The notes under the pieces were generated by a model, which worked only from the letters and a program-made list of their open reading frames with translations, searched no databases and had not been told where the DNA came from. The translations under genes were made by a program, and so were the position numbers. Positions 53,703 to 62,771 of a DNA stretch of 64,000 bases are shown one piece after another. This DNA is from Pikeienuella piscinae (GTDB taxonomy: Bacteria > Pseudomonadota > Alphaproteobacteria > Rhodobacterales > Rhodobacteraceae), in NCBI RefSeq assembly GCF_011044155.1, contig NZ_CP049056.1, forward strand, positions 4,158,001 through 4,222,000, given 5' to 3'. Position 1 is the stretch's first letter; every line of letters begins with the position of its first letter.

Positions 53703-54989
53703 ATGCAGACCAATTTCACCGCTGAGCAACTTCAGAACCCGTTGGTCGCTCGTTCGAATAAGATCCTGCGGACTTGCGTCCATTGCGGGTTTTGCACGGC
53801 GACCTGTCCGACATACCAGGTTCTGGGCGATGAACTCGACAGCCCGCGCGGGCGCATCTACCTGATCAAGGACATGCTGGAGGCCGGCCGTCCGGCGGAT
53901 GAGAAGACGGTGAAGCATATCGACCGCTGTCTCTCCTGCCTCGCCTGCATGACGACCTGCCCGTCGGGCGTCCATTACATGCATCTTGTCGATCACGCGC
54001 GCGAGCATATCGAGAAGACCTACAAGCGACCGCTCGGCGACCGGGCGCTGCGCTGGCTTCTGGCGCGGATACTGCCCTATCCGACCCGGTTCCGCTTCGC
54101 GATGCTCGGCGCGCGCTTGGCCAAACCCTTTGCGCGGCTCCTGCCCGGCAAGCTCGGCGCGATGATCGCCTTCGCGCCCCCGTCGATGCCGAGCCCGAGC
54201 CGGATGGAGGAGCCGCAGGTTCACCCGGCGAAGGGCGCGCGCAAGATGCGCGTCGCGCTGCTCACCGGCTGCGCGCAGCGGGCGCTCAACACCGATATCA
54301 ACGAGGCGACGATAAGGTTGCTGACCCGGCTCGGCGTGGAGGTGGTGATCGCGAATGGCGCGGGCTGCTGCGGCGCGCTCACCCATCATATGGGCAAGAC
54401 CGTGGAGAGCCACGCCTTCGCCGCGAAGAACATCGACGCCTGGACGCGCGAAGCCGAAGGCGAGGAACTGGACGCCATCGTGATCAACACCTCTGGCTGC
54501 GGGACGACGGTCAAGGATTACGGTCATATGTTCAGCGCTGACCCGGCTTACGCCGAGAGGGCGGCGAAGGTCGCGAACCTGGCGCAGGACATCACGGAAG
54601 TGCTGATGAAACTCGATCTGCCATTGGCTGACGGCGTTCCGAAACCGCGAGTCGGCTACCACGCGGCCTGTTCGCTCCAGCACGGCCAACAGATCAAGGA
54701 TCATCCGAAGACGCTGTTGCGCCGCGCAGGCTTCGAGGTCGCGGAGCCCGCGGACGCGCATCTCTGCTGCGGTTCCGCCGGAACCTATAACCTGATGCAG
54801 CCGGAGATCAGCACACAGTTGAAAGAGCGCAAGGTCGCCACGCTCGCGGCGATCCGGCCCGAGGTGATCGCGGCGGGCAATATCGGCTGCATGATGCAGA
54901 TCGGATCGGCGATGGAGGTTCCAGTGGTTCACACGGTCGAACTTCTCGACTGGGCGACCGGAGGGCCTAAGCCGCCCGCGCTTTCGTGA
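53703..54989 (+). CDS. glcF: Glycolate oxidase iron-sulfur subunit GlcF
   Basis: A 428-residue iron-sulfur protein. Two ferredoxin-like [4Fe-4S] motifs are near the N-terminus: CVHCGFCTATCPTYQ and CLSCLACMTTCPSG. Two CCG-domain repeats follow: NGAGCCGALTHHMGK and LCCGSAGTYNLMQPE. It transfers electrons from GlcD/GlcE toward quinone. It closes the glc operon; its stop overlaps the protease start (GTGA). Confidence 0.95.
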   Translation: MQTNFTAEQLQNPLVARSNKILRTCVHCGFCTATCPTYQVLGDELDSPRGRIYLIKDMLEAGRPADEKTVKHIDRCLSCLACMTTCPSGVHYMHLVDHAREHIEKTYKRPLGDRALRWLLARILPYPTRFRFAMLGARLAKPFARLLPGKLGAMIAFAPPSMPSPSRMEEPQVHPAKGARKMRVALLTGCAQRALNTDINEATIRLLTRLGVEVVIANGAGCCGALTHHMGKTVESHAFAAKNIDAWTREAEGEELDAIVINTSGCGTTVKDYGHMFSADPAYAERAAKVANLAQDITEVLMKLDLPLADGVPKPRVGYHAACSLQHGQQIKDHPKTLLRRAGFEVAEPADAHLCCGSAGTYNLMQPEISTQLKERKVATLAAIRPEVIAAGNIGCMMQIGSAMEVPVVHTVELLDWATGGPKPPALS

Positions 54990-55708
54990 GGCTGGCGTTC
55001 GTTCTGCTTCTTCTGCCTTTCGCCGCCGCCGCGGGTGGACGGGTGATGCTGGACGCGGACTCGCAGGCGGCGTGGAACGGCGTTGGCCGGCTCAACCTCG
55101 GGGACGGATTCTGCACCGGCGCGCTGGTGGCGCCCGATCTCGTGGTTACCGCCGCGCATTGCTTCTACTCACCGGCGACCGGGGTCGCGCGCTCGCCCGA
55201 ACGGGTGCATTTCGTCGCCGGCTATCGGCTCGGCCGCTACCAGGGTCACGCCCGCGCCGCCAGCGTGACGTTTCATCCCGACTATGCTTTCAGCGCCGAG
55301 ACAGGCGCGGCTTCGATCGCCGCGGATCTCGCGCTTGCGCGGCTCGTTTCACCGATCGACGGCGCCGCGCCCTTCGGCGTCGCGCCTGGGCTGGCGGCGG
55401 GAGACAAGGTGGCGATCCTTTCCTATGGTCGCGACCGGCCGGAGATTCCGTCGATCCAGTCGCCGTGCGGCGTCGCTGCTCGGAGCGGCGCGATGGCGGT
55501 GCTGGATTGCGACGTGACCTACGGCGTTTCGGGCGCGCCCGTCTTCCTGCTGGTGGGCGGAGAGTGGCGGATCGCCGCCGTAATCTCGGCGATGGGGGAG
55601 TGGCGGGGCGCGCCGCGTGCTTTCGCCGTGGTGCTGGAAGATGCGCTTGGCGCGATGCTTGCCGCGTCCCGAATGGGCTTGAAAGCCGGAAAACGACCTC
55701 CCAAATAG
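54986..55708 (+). CDS. Trypsin-like serine protease, exported
   Basis: A 240-residue chymotrypsin-fold protease. The N-terminal signal peptide is about 1-17 (RLAFVLLLLPFAAAA). The catalytic triad can be read as His58 (VTAAHCF), Asp114 (AADLALARL) and Ser182 (YGVSGAPVF, where trypsins have GDSGGP). Two cysteines (43 and 59) probably form the usual active-site disulfide. The start is GTG 54986, overlapping the glcF stop by 4 bases, so it is co-translated with glcF though functionally unrelated. A periplasmic location is expected. Confidence 0.82.
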   Translation: MRLAFVLLLLPFAAAAGGRVMLDADSQAAWNGVGRLNLGDGFCTGALVAPDLVVTAAHCFYSPATGVARSPERVHFVAGYRLGRYQGHARAASVTFHPDYAFSAETGAASIAADLALARLVSPIDGAAPFGVAPGLAAGDKVAILSYGRDRPEIPSIQSPCGVAARSGAMAVLDCDVTYGVSGAPVFLLVGGEWRIAAVISAMGEWRGAPRAFAVVLEDALGAMLAASRMGLKAGKRPPK

Positions 55709-55808
55709 ATGCTGTCGGACGCCGGTGAACGGGTCCGGCGATCGAATGAGGCGCCGCCCGCAATGGGGACGCCGTCCATCAGTATCGCTCCAAAGGAGGA
55801 CATCTGAC

Positions 55809-56279
55809 ATGCGCAACTTTGACCTCACCCCGCTATATCGCTCGACCGTCGGTTTCGACCGCTTCGCGAGCATGCTCGACCAGGTTCTGACCCAGGAATC
55901 CGCGCAGCCGGGCTATCCCCCCTATAATATCGAGAAGACCGGCGATGACGCCTATCGCATCACGCTCGCGGTGGCCGGATTCGCGATGGGCGATCTCGAT
56001 ATCGAGGCGCGCGAAGGCGTGCTGGTCGTCAAGGGCGGCAAGGCCCCGGCCGATGGCGACGACGCCCCGGTCTATCTCCACCGCGGCATCGCCGAGCGAA
56101 GCTTCGAGCGCCGCTTCCAACTCGCCGACCACGTGAACGCCACTGGCGCGGCGTTGGAGAACGGCTTGCTGCACATCGATCTCGTCCGTGAACTTCCGGA
56201 GGCGCTGAAGCCGCGCAGAATCGAGATCGGCGGCCGCAAGGCGATCGAAGGCAAGCGCAAGGCGAAAGCCGACGCGTGA
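55809..56279 (+). CDS. Small heat-shock protein, Hsp20/IbpA family
   Basis: A 156-residue alpha-crystallin-type chaperone that binds denatured proteins. The IbpA-like N-terminus reads MRNFDLTPLYRSTVGFDRF, then PPYNIEKTGDDAYRITLAVA, GVLVVKGGK and YLHRGIAERSFERRFQLADH with the A-x-x-x-N-G-L motif (AALENGLLHIDL). The ribosome site AAAGGAGGA lies just upstream. A strong intrinsic terminator follows at 56317-56354. It is often heat-inducible; no ROSE-type thermometer was evident in the short 5' region by eye. Confidence 0.93.
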   Translation: MRNFDLTPLYRSTVGFDRFASMLDQVLTQESAQPGYPPYNIEKTGDDAYRITLAVAGFAMGDLDIEAREGVLVVKGGKAPADGDDAPVYLHRGIAERSFERRFQLADHVNATGAALENGLLHIDLVRELPEALKPRRIEIGGRKAIEGKRKAKADA

Positions 56280-56316
56280 GCCACTGATCGCCTAAGGCGA
56301 TCAGATGAATGACATT

Positions 56317-56354
56317 GCGCGCGCCGGGAGATCGGCGCGCGCATTTCCTTTTTT
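56317..56354 (+). terminator. Rho-independent terminator after hsp20
   Basis: A perfect 10-base stem, GCGCGCGCCG pairing with CGGCGCGCGC, with loop GGAGAT (56327-56332), followed by ATTTCCTTTTTT. It sits 37 bases downstream of the Hsp20 stop. Confidence 0.88.
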
Positions 56355-56516
56355 GGTTTCGAAACAGAACCTCTGGATACTGGCGGTTTGTCGCCAGCGC
56401 CGGATCAATCCGGTCGCAGACGCTTGACCCGGCCGGGAATGCTGCGCAATTTCCTACCATAACGCCGTTAACAGGCGGTCGCCGGCAACGCCCGGCATCA
56501 CTGGGAGGAAGCGCCT

Positions 56517-58484
56517 TTGGGCGATCATGTCGCGCCGCCAGAGGCGCTGGACACCTTGCCGAAACTTCTCGAATGGAACGCGACATCGCGCGCCAATGCG
56601 CCAGCGAGTCGCGAGAAGGAATTCGGCATCTGGCAAAGCTTCACCTGGGCCGAGGTTCGCGATGAGGTGCGCGCCCTCGCGCTCGGACTGCGCACGCTTG
56701 GTCTCGGCGCCGGGGACAGGGTGGCGATCATCGGCGCCAACCGTCCACGGCTCTACTGGTCGATGCCGGCTATCCAGATGTGCGGCGCGACGCCAGTGCC
56801 AGTCTATCAGGACAGCGTCGCGGAGGAGATGCAGTTCGTTCTCGAACATGCCGGGGTCCGCTTCGCCATCGTCGAGGATCAGGAGCAGGTCGACAAGGTG
56901 CTCTCGGTTGGCGACAAGCTGCCCGATCTGGAGCGGATCGTCTATTCGGACCCGCGGGGCCTGCGGAAATACGATCACGAGCGCCTTCATCGCTATGACG
57001 AGGTTCAGAAGGCCGGCCGCGCGGCGGAGGCGGAGCACGGGGCCGAGATCGACGCGCTGATTGCGACGGCGAAGGGCTCCGACACTTGCATCATCCTCTA
57101 CACGTCCGGCACCACGGGCAAGCCGAAGGGCGTCGTTCTTTCCAACGACAATATTCTGTCGGCGGCGCGGTCCTCGGCGGTTTTCGACGATCTGAGGCAG
57201 ACCGACAGCGTTCTCGCCTATCTGCCGATGGCGTGGGTTGGCGATTTCATCTTCTCGGTCGGTCAGGCCTATGTATGCGGCTTTTCGGTCGCCTGCCCGG
57301 AAAGCCCGGACACGATGCTGCTCGATCTTCGCGAGATCGGGCCGAGTTATTATTTCGCGCCGCCGCGCATCTACGAAAGCCTTTTGACCACGGTGATGAT
57401 CCGTATGGAGGACGCCGGGCGTCTGAAGCGATGGCTCTTCAATTACTTCATGAAACACGCGGAGGATGTCGGCCCGAAGATCCTGGACGGGCGCGCGGTC
57501 GGCCTTCTCGATCGGTTGAAATACCGGCTCGGCGATATCCTGATCTACGGGCCGCTGAAGAACACGCTCGGCATGTCGAACATCCGGCTCGGCTACACCG
57601 CCGGCGAAGCGATCGGCCCTGAGATCTTCCGGTTCTATCGCGCGCTTGGCATCAACCTGAAACAGCTCTACGGACAGACCGAGGCCAGCGTCTTCATCAC
57701 CGCGCAGCCGAATGGCGAGGTCCGCGCCGACACGGTCGGCACGCCGACGCCGGGGGTCGAGCTTCGGATCGATGAGAAGGGCGAGGTCTGGTATCGCAGC
57801 CCCGGCGTTTTCGTGGAGTATTACAGGCAGCCCGAAAAGACCGCCGAAACCAAAGACAAGGATGGCTGGGTCGCCACCGGCGACGCCGGTTTCATCGAGA
57901 AGGAGACAGGGCACCTCAGGATCATCGACCGGGCGAAGGATGTCGGCAAGATGGCCGATGGCGGGCTGTTCGCGCCAAAATACGTCGAGAACAAGCTGAA
58001 ATACTATCCCAACATCCTCGAAGCCGTGGTTTTCGGCGCGGGGCGCGACAGGTGCAGCGCGTTCCTGAATATCGATCTCGGCTCGGTCGGCAACTGGGCC
58101 GAGCGCAATAACATCGCCTATGGATCCTATACCGAATTGGCGCAGCATCCGAAGGTCTACGAGATGATGCGAAGCCATGTTGATGAGGTGAACCGTTCGC
58201 TCGCCGCCGACGAGATGCTTTCCGGCTGCCAGATTCATCGCTTTCTGGTGCTTCACAAGCAACTTGATGCTGACGATGGCGAGTTGACCCGCACGCAGAA
58301 AGTGCGCCGTCCGACGATCACCGAACGCTACGAGCCGCTGATCGAAGCGCTCTACTCCGACGCGGAGGAGGTCTTCGCCGAGACCGAAGTCACCTATGAG
58401 GACGGTCGCAAGGGCAAGATCTCGGCGGTGCTGAAGATCGCCGACATGGAGGCCTACCCGCCGGTCCGGAAGGCCGCCGCGTGA
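56517..58484 (+). CDS. Long-chain acyl-CoA synthetase (AMP-forming)
   Basis: A 655-residue adenylate-forming ligase. The P-loop-like motif is IILYTSGTTGKPKGVVLSND; other core motifs are YTAGEAIGPEIFRFYRALG, LYGQTEASVFI, and GWVATGDAGFIEKETGHLRI followed by DRAKDVGKM. The length and C-terminal TRTQKVRRPTITERYEPLIEAL match the long-chain FadD/FAA group. Translation begins at a TTG (56517), with GGGAGGA 8 bases upstream. It is coupled by 4 bases (GTGA) to livG, suggesting it activates a carboxylic acid imported by the downstream ABC system. The 237-base region before it contains the hsp20 terminator. Confidence 0.9.
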   Translation: MGDHVAPPEALDTLPKLLEWNATSRANAPASREKEFGIWQSFTWAEVRDEVRALALGLRTLGLGAGDRVAIIGANRPRLYWSMPAIQMCGATPVPVYQDSVAEEMQFVLEHAGVRFAIVEDQEQVDKVLSVGDKLPDLERIVYSDPRGLRKYDHERLHRYDEVQKAGRAAEAEHGAEIDALIATAKGSDTCIILYTSGTTGKPKGVVLSNDNILSAARSSAVFDDLRQTDSVLAYLPMAWVGDFIFSVGQAYVCGFSVACPESPDTMLLDLREIGPSYYFAPPRIYESLLTTVMIRMEDAGRLKRWLFNYFMKHAEDVGPKILDGRAVGLLDRLKYRLGDILIYGPLKNTLGMSNIRLGYTAGEAIGPEIFRFYRALGINLKQLYGQTEASVFITAQPNGEVRADTVGTPTPGVELRIDEKGEVWYRSPGVFVEYYRQPEKTAETKDKDGWVATGDAGFIEKETGHLRIIDRAKDVGKMADGGLFAPKYVENKLKYYPNILEAVVFGAGRDRCSAFLNIDLGSVGNWAERNNIAYGSYTELAQHPKVYEMMRSHVDEVNRSLAADEMLSGCQIHRFLVLHKQLDADDGELTRTQKVRRPTITERYEPLIEALYSDAEEVFAETEVTYEDGRKGKISAVLKIADMEAYPPVRKAAA

Positions 58485-59299
58485 ACAACCCGAGTCATGG
58501 CTTCGTCACCCCTGACGGCCGCCGGATCGGCGGGCCGGTGCTGGAGGTGCGGAACATCACGCTCCGTTTCGGCGGCGTCGTCGCGCTGTCCAATATCTCC
58601 TTCGACGTCCTAGAAGGTGAGATTCGCGCGATCATCGGGCCAAACGGGGCCGGCAAGTCCTCCATGCTGAACGTGATCAACGGATTCTATCACCCACAGG
58701 AGGGCGAGGTCTGGTATCGCGGCGCGAAGCGCGAGCCGCTGAAGCCCTATCAGATCGCCCATCAGGGCGTCGCCCGCACCTTCCAGAATATCGCGCTCTT
58801 CAAGGGCATGACGACGCTCGACAACATCATGTCCGGGCGGCTCACCAAGATGAAGGCCGGGATGCTGTCGCAGGCGCTCTGGTTCGGCAAAGCCGAGGCC
58901 GAGGAGGTCGCGCATCGGGAGGCGGTCGAGAAGATCATTGATTTCCTGGAGATACAGGGGATCCGCAAAACCCCGGTCGGACGGCTCCCATATGGTCTGC
59001 AGAAGCGGGTCGAACTCGGCCGGGCGCTGGCGGCGGACCCGTCGCTCCTGTTGCTCGATGAGCCGATGGCGGGCATGAATGTCGAGGAAAAGGAGGACAT
59101 GTGCCGTTTCATCCTCGATGTGAACGATGAGTTTGGCACCACGATCGCGCTGATCGAGCATGACATGGGCGTGGTGATGGACATCGCCGATCGCGTCGTC
59201 GTGCTGGATTACGGTCGCAAGATCGGCGACGGCCCGCCCGACGAGGTGCGGCGCAATCAGGATGTGATCGACGCCTACCTGGGGGTGAGCCATGACTGA
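58481..59299 (+). CDS. ABC transporter ATP-binding protein, LivG-like
   Basis: A 272-residue ATPase starting at GTG 58481. Walker A is GPNGAGKSSMLNVI; the signature region reads LPYGLQKRVELGRALA; Walker B is LLLLDEPMAGMN, and the H-loop is IEHDMGVVMDIADRV. The branched-chain amino acid-type insertion GVARTFQNIALFKGMTTLDN is present. It is part of an uptake system with the two permeases and a binding protein downstream. A LivF-type second ATPase is not in the window and may follow the right edge. Confidence 0.92.
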   Translation: MNNPSHGFVTPDGRRIGGPVLEVRNITLRFGGVVALSNISFDVLEGEIRAIIGPNGAGKSSMLNVINGFYHPQEGEVWYRGAKREPLKPYQIAHQGVARTFQNIALFKGMTTLDNIMSGRLTKMKAGMLSQALWFGKAEAEEVAHREAVEKIIDFLEIQGIRKTPVGRLPYGLQKRVELGRALAADPSLLLLDEPMAGMNVEEKEDMCRFILDVNDEFGTTIALIEHDMGVVMDIADRVVVLDYGRKIGDGPPDEVRRNQDVIDAYLGVSHD

Positions 59300-59588
59300 A
59301 GCGCGGATCCCGGTGTCGGAGACCGCGTTCGGCGCGATCACCGCGCGCGGGTCGGCCGCACCGCTGCGGATAACGCCTCCGCCGCCTGACGCCAATCTGC
59401 GTGCGCCGGCTTCGCGCGAGATCGTCGGCGGTTTTCCGCGGGGCCGGGCTTGTGTCGGACCGAACGAAAGGCGCGTCTCCTCTGTCGGCGACGACGCCGA
59501 AAGTGACGGCGGCGTTTTCGCAAGCTATCAGGATCTGGCGCACGGGGTTTCCGCGCGGGTCATGATCAAACCAGAGGCCGGGGCCTGA
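59292..59588 (+). CDS. Hypothetical protein between livG and the lipoprotein gene
   Basis: A 98-residue open frame that overlaps the livG end by 8 bases. It starts MTEARIPVSETAFGAI and has a Pro-rich stretch (RITPPPPDANLRA). It has no recognisable domain. Composition and overlap are compatible with coding; it could also be a degraded remnant. A further 25-codon open frame (59588-59665) overlaps its stop and reaches into the lipoprotein start, forming a possible coupling chain. Confidence 0.35.
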   Translation: MTEARIPVSETAFGAITARGSAAPLRITPPPPDANLRAPASREIVGGFPRGRACVGPNERRVSSVGDDAESDGGVFASYQDLAHGVSARVMIKPEAGA

Positions 59589-59657
59589 TGGCGCCGGTCA
59601 ACCGCTTCACCGAACTGTTCGCGCCAGGCGTGAACGACCCCTATTCCGGAGTATGCA

Positions 59658-60245
59658 ATGAGTGATTTGACGAAACTGGGGCAAGCAGCGCTCGCCGCCG
59701 CGGTTCTGACGGCCTGCGCGCAGGCGCCGTCGAGCGAAACGCAGCCAGCGCCGGCGCACGCAGCGGCGAGCCCCGCCGATGTGAACGCGATCGGAGATCG
59801 TTTCGCCGGCTATTTCAGGGATAGATGCGCCTTGCCCATCAAGGCCGGCGACGCGCCCGACACGGCGGGGCTGATCCCGGCGACGGCCGAGGTGATCGCC
59901 CGGTTCCCGAAGGTGCCCGACTACGAGGAGTTGAGCGGGCGCGACCTGTCGTTCTGGATGGCGCCGGACGATTCGCAGGGCGCGGTCATCCTGGTCATCG
60001 AAGAGGGGCCGGAGGGCGAGCGCTGCGCCGCCGTCACGGAGGCGTTCTCGACCGAGCAGTTCGCCGGACTCCTAAAGAAAACCTACCCAGAATATCTCGG
60101 GGAGGCGTCGGATGACAGCGTCGTCAACGCCCGCGCATTTCTTGACGACGCAGGCGATTCTACGCGCAGCGTCATCTATTCATCCTATCACGACGCGAAA
60201 ACGCGTGTTTCGGCCGGCGTTGTTTCGCTGAGCGAGGCCGATTGA
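59658..60245 (+). CDS. Putative lipoprotein in the Liv-type operon
   Basis: A 195-residue protein with a lipoprotein signal ending AAVLTAC (Cys20), then a linker rich in Ala/Pro/Ser. The mature domain (about 40-195) has two cysteines, DRCALPIKAGD and GERCAAVTEAF, and no family that I recognise. It is inserted between livG and livH and its stop overlaps the livH start (TGATG). It is probably membrane-attached in the envelope. A partner role for transport cannot be shown. Confidence 0.65.
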   Translation: MSDLTKLGQAALAAAVLTACAQAPSSETQPAPAHAAASPADVNAIGDRFAGYFRDRCALPIKAGDAPDTAGLIPATAEVIARFPKVPDYEELSGRDLSFWMAPDDSQGAVILVIEEGPEGERCAAVTEAFSTEQFAGLLKKTYPEYLGEASDDSVVNARAFLDDAGDSTRSVIYSSYHDAKTRVSAGVVSLSEAD

Positions 60246-61246
60246 TGGACCCGGTCATTCTCTACACGATTGAGGTGATCCTCAACGGGTTGATGACCGG
60301 GGTGATGTATTCACTTGTGGCGCTCGGCTTCGTGCTGATCTTCAAGTCTTCAGGAATTTTCAATTATAGCCAGGGCGTCATGGCGCTGTTCGCGGCGCTG
60401 ACGCTGGTCGGGCTGCAGACCGGGCAGGTACCGTTCGCGCATCTCATCAACGCGATCTTCGGCGTGCATCTCGAATATTTCGGCTGGACGCTGCCCTCGG
60501 TCCTCGCGATTCTCGGTTCGCTCGCGGTGATGATCCTGTTCGCGTTCCTGGTCGAGCGGCTGATCCTCAAGCACCTGGTGAACCAGGATCCGATCATCCT
60601 TTTCATGGCCACGATCGGCCTCGCCTATTTCATGGAGGGGTTCGGCGATCTGCTGTGGGGCGCCGATATCAAGACGCTCGATATCGGCATCCCGCAGGGC
60701 GGGTCGTTCTGGCTGGAGGACCGGACCATCGGCCTCGCGGCCGAAGGGTCGAACTATTACGGGATGTATATCGACCTGCTCGATGTCTGGGCGACGGTGG
60801 TCGCGGTCATCCTTGTGATCGGGCTGACGGTGTTTTCGCAATACACCAAGACAGGCCGCGCCCTGCGCGCAGTGGCGGACGATCACCAGGCGGCGCTCTC
60901 CGTGGGTATCTCGCTCCGGGCGATCTGGGTGATCGTCTGGTCCATCGCCGGCTTTGTCGCGCTGGTCGCGGGCATCATGTGGGGCGCCAAGTCCGGCGTT
61001 CAGTTTTCGCTCTCGCTGATCGCGCTGAAGGCGCTTCCGGTTTTGATGCTTGGCGGGTTCACCTCAATTCCCGGCGCCATCGTCGGCGGGCTGATCATCG
61101 GCGTCGGCGAAAAGCTCTTCGAATTCTGGATCGGCCCGTTGATCGGCGGGGCGACGGAGAACTGGTTCGCCTATGTGCTGGCGCTCCTCTTCCTCGTGTT
61201 TCGGCCGCAGGGTCTTTTCGGCGACAAGATCATCGAGAGGGTGTGA
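60245..61246 (+). CDS. Branched-chain amino acid-type ABC permease, LivH-like
   Basis: A 333-residue permease with about eight membrane segments. The start MDPVILYTIEVILNGLMTGV and SLVALGFVLIFKSSGIFNYS are the classic LivH opening; the cytoplasmic loop is TGRALRAVADDHQAALSVGI, followed by ALKALPVLMLGGFTSIPGAI. ATG 60245 overlaps the lipoprotein stop. The stop overlaps the VOC gene start by one base. Confidence 0.92.
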   Translation: MDPVILYTIEVILNGLMTGVMYSLVALGFVLIFKSSGIFNYSQGVMALFAALTLVGLQTGQVPFAHLINAIFGVHLEYFGWTLPSVLAILGSLAVMILFAFLVERLILKHLVNQDPIILFMATIGLAYFMEGFGDLLWGADIKTLDIGIPQGGSFWLEDRTIGLAAEGSNYYGMYIDLLDVWATVVAVILVIGLTVFSQYTKTGRALRAVADDHQAALSVGISLRAIWVIVWSIAGFVALVAGIMWGAKSGVQFSLSLIALKALPVLMLGGFTSIPGAIVGGLIIGVGEKLFEFWIGPLIGGATENWFAYVLALLFLVFRPQGLFGDKIIERV

Positions 61247-61620
61247 TGGCGCATCAATCCCGCATCGGTGTTATCGTGATCGACTGCCAGACCGAGGATT
61301 TGACCGCGGCGCTCGCCTTCTGGAAGGAAGCGCTTGGCTGCGAGGGCGAGATCGACGACGACGGCAAATACGCGCAGCTCCATACCGGGGGGCAATTGCG
61401 CGTCCTCCTGCAGAAGGTCGGGCACGAGCCGCGCGTCCATCTCGACATCGAGACCGACGACCGGGAAGCCGAGCGCGCGCGGCTCGCGGCTGTCGGCGCG
61501 AAGCCGCTGGAGAGCATCAAGACCTGGCACGTGATGGAGGCCCCGACCGGCCACCGGTTCTGCATTGTTGGTCCGCAGGGTGGGGATTTCCCCGCCGGCG
61601 CGGCGGAATGGGAAGACTGA
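61246..61620 (+). CDS. VOC-family (glyoxalase/bleomycin-resistance fold) protein
   Basis: A 124-residue single VOC domain of beta-alpha-beta repeats: IGVIVIDCQTEDLTAALAFW, then FWKEALGCEGEIDDDGKYAQ, PRVHLDIETDDREAERARL and APTGHRFCIVGPQ. Such domains bind metal or small molecules. It is inserted between livH and livM and coupled by TGATG to livH, so it is expressed with the transporter. Function is unknown; a modifying or binding role for the imported acid is possible. Confidence 0.85.
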   Translation: MAHQSRIGVIVIDCQTEDLTAALAFWKEALGCEGEIDDDGKYAQLHTGGQLRVLLQKVGHEPRVHLDIETDDREAERARLAAVGAKPLESIKTWHVMEAPTGHRFCIVGPQGGDFPAGAAEWED

Positions 61621-61621
61621 G

Positions 61622-62698
61622 ATGCTGTATCGCGAAGCCGGTGACTTCAAGACATCATACGCCGCCGACGGCCAGACCTTTCCGATCGCTTTCGACCGTT
61701 GGGGCTATTACGTGGCGATCGCGGTGGCGTTTCTGGTTATTCCATTCATTATTGACGACTACTGGGAGAAGTCGGTCCTCGTCCCGGTGCTGATTTATGC
61801 GATGGCGGCGCTCGGGCTCAACATTCTGACTGGCTATTGCGGGCAGCTTTCGCTCGGCACCGGCGGGTTCATGGCGGTCGGGGCCTACGCCTCCTACAAG
61901 TTGATGACCGCGTTTCCGGAGCTGAACATCTTCTTCGTCATCCTGCTCTCCGGCGGGGTGACGGCGGGGGTCGGGCTACTCTTCGGGTTGCCCTCGCTCA
62001 GGATCAAGGGGTTCTACCTGGCCGTGGCGACGCTGGCGGCGCAGTTCTTCCTGGTCTGGCTCTTCAACAAGGTGCCGTGGTTCTACAATTATTCCGCGAC
62101 CGGGCAGATCAATGCGCCGACGCGCACTTTTTTCGGGATCGAGGTGACCGGGCCGTCGGCGGCGCCCTGGGCGACCTATCTGTTCTGCCTTCTCTTCGTG
62201 TTCATTTTCGCCTGGGCGGCGCGGAACCTGACGCGGGGTAGGCTGGGACGACAATGGATGGCGATCCGCGACATGGACATCGCGGCGGAGATCATCGGCG
62301 TGAATCCGCTGATGGCGAAACTCTCCGCCTTCGCGATCTCATCCTTTTACATCGGCGTCGCGGGTGCGCTCTTCTTCACTGTCTATCTCGGCGCGGCGGA
62401 GGTGGGCGAGGCGTTTGGCATCGACAAGTCGTTCCTCGTCCTTTTCATGATCATCATTGGCGGGCTCGGCTCGATTCTGGGCAGTTTCATTGGGGCGGCG
62501 TTCATGGTGCTTCTGCCGGTCCTCCTGAAAAACCTCTTTGTCGGCGGGCTCGACTGGCCGACGGATGTCGCCGCGCATCTTCAACTCGTCATTTCGGGCG
62601 GGCTGATCATCCTGTTCCTGATTGTCGAGCCGCACGGGCTTGCGCAATTGTGGCGATTACTGAAGGAAAAATTGAGATTGTGGCCGTTTCCGCACTAG
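61622..62698 (+). CDS. Branched-chain amino acid-type ABC permease, LivM-like
   Basis: A 358-residue permease with about nine hydrophobic segments. It carries ALGLNILTGYCGQLSLGTGG, GLPSLRIKGFYLAVATLAAQ and the ATPase-contact loop GRLGRQWMAIRDMDIAAEII, with GGLGSILGSFIGAAFMVLLP later. Start ATG 61622 follows the VOC stop at once. After the stop, 62699-62771 contains a small CCGG hairpin and GGGAGG before the binding-protein gene. Confidence 0.92.
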   Translation: MLYREAGDFKTSYAADGQTFPIAFDRWGYYVAIAVAFLVIPFIIDDYWEKSVLVPVLIYAMAALGLNILTGYCGQLSLGTGGFMAVGAYASYKLMTAFPELNIFFVILLSGGVTAGVGLLFGLPSLRIKGFYLAVATLAAQFFLVWLFNKVPWFYNYSATGQINAPTRTFFGIEVTGPSAAPWATYLFCLLFVFIFAWAARNLTRGRLGRQWMAIRDMDIAAEIIGVNPLMAKLSAFAISSFYIGVAGALFFTVYLGAAEVGEAFGIDKSFLVLFMIIIGGLGSILGSFIGAAFMVLLPVLLKNLFVGGLDWPTDVAAHLQLVISGGLIILFLIVEPHGLAQLWRLLKEKLRLWPFPH

Positions 62699-62771
62699 GA
62701 TCGACCGCATGAGACGAACCCGGAACAACCGGGGCGCATACCGATCTTCAACCCTACAGGGAGGATTTAGC

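Noticed and set aside
56286-56302. Hairpin GATCGCC-TAA-GGCGATC just after the Hsp20 stop as the terminator
   Set aside because: It has no T-tract; the 10-bp stem with T-run at 56317-56354 is the better terminator.
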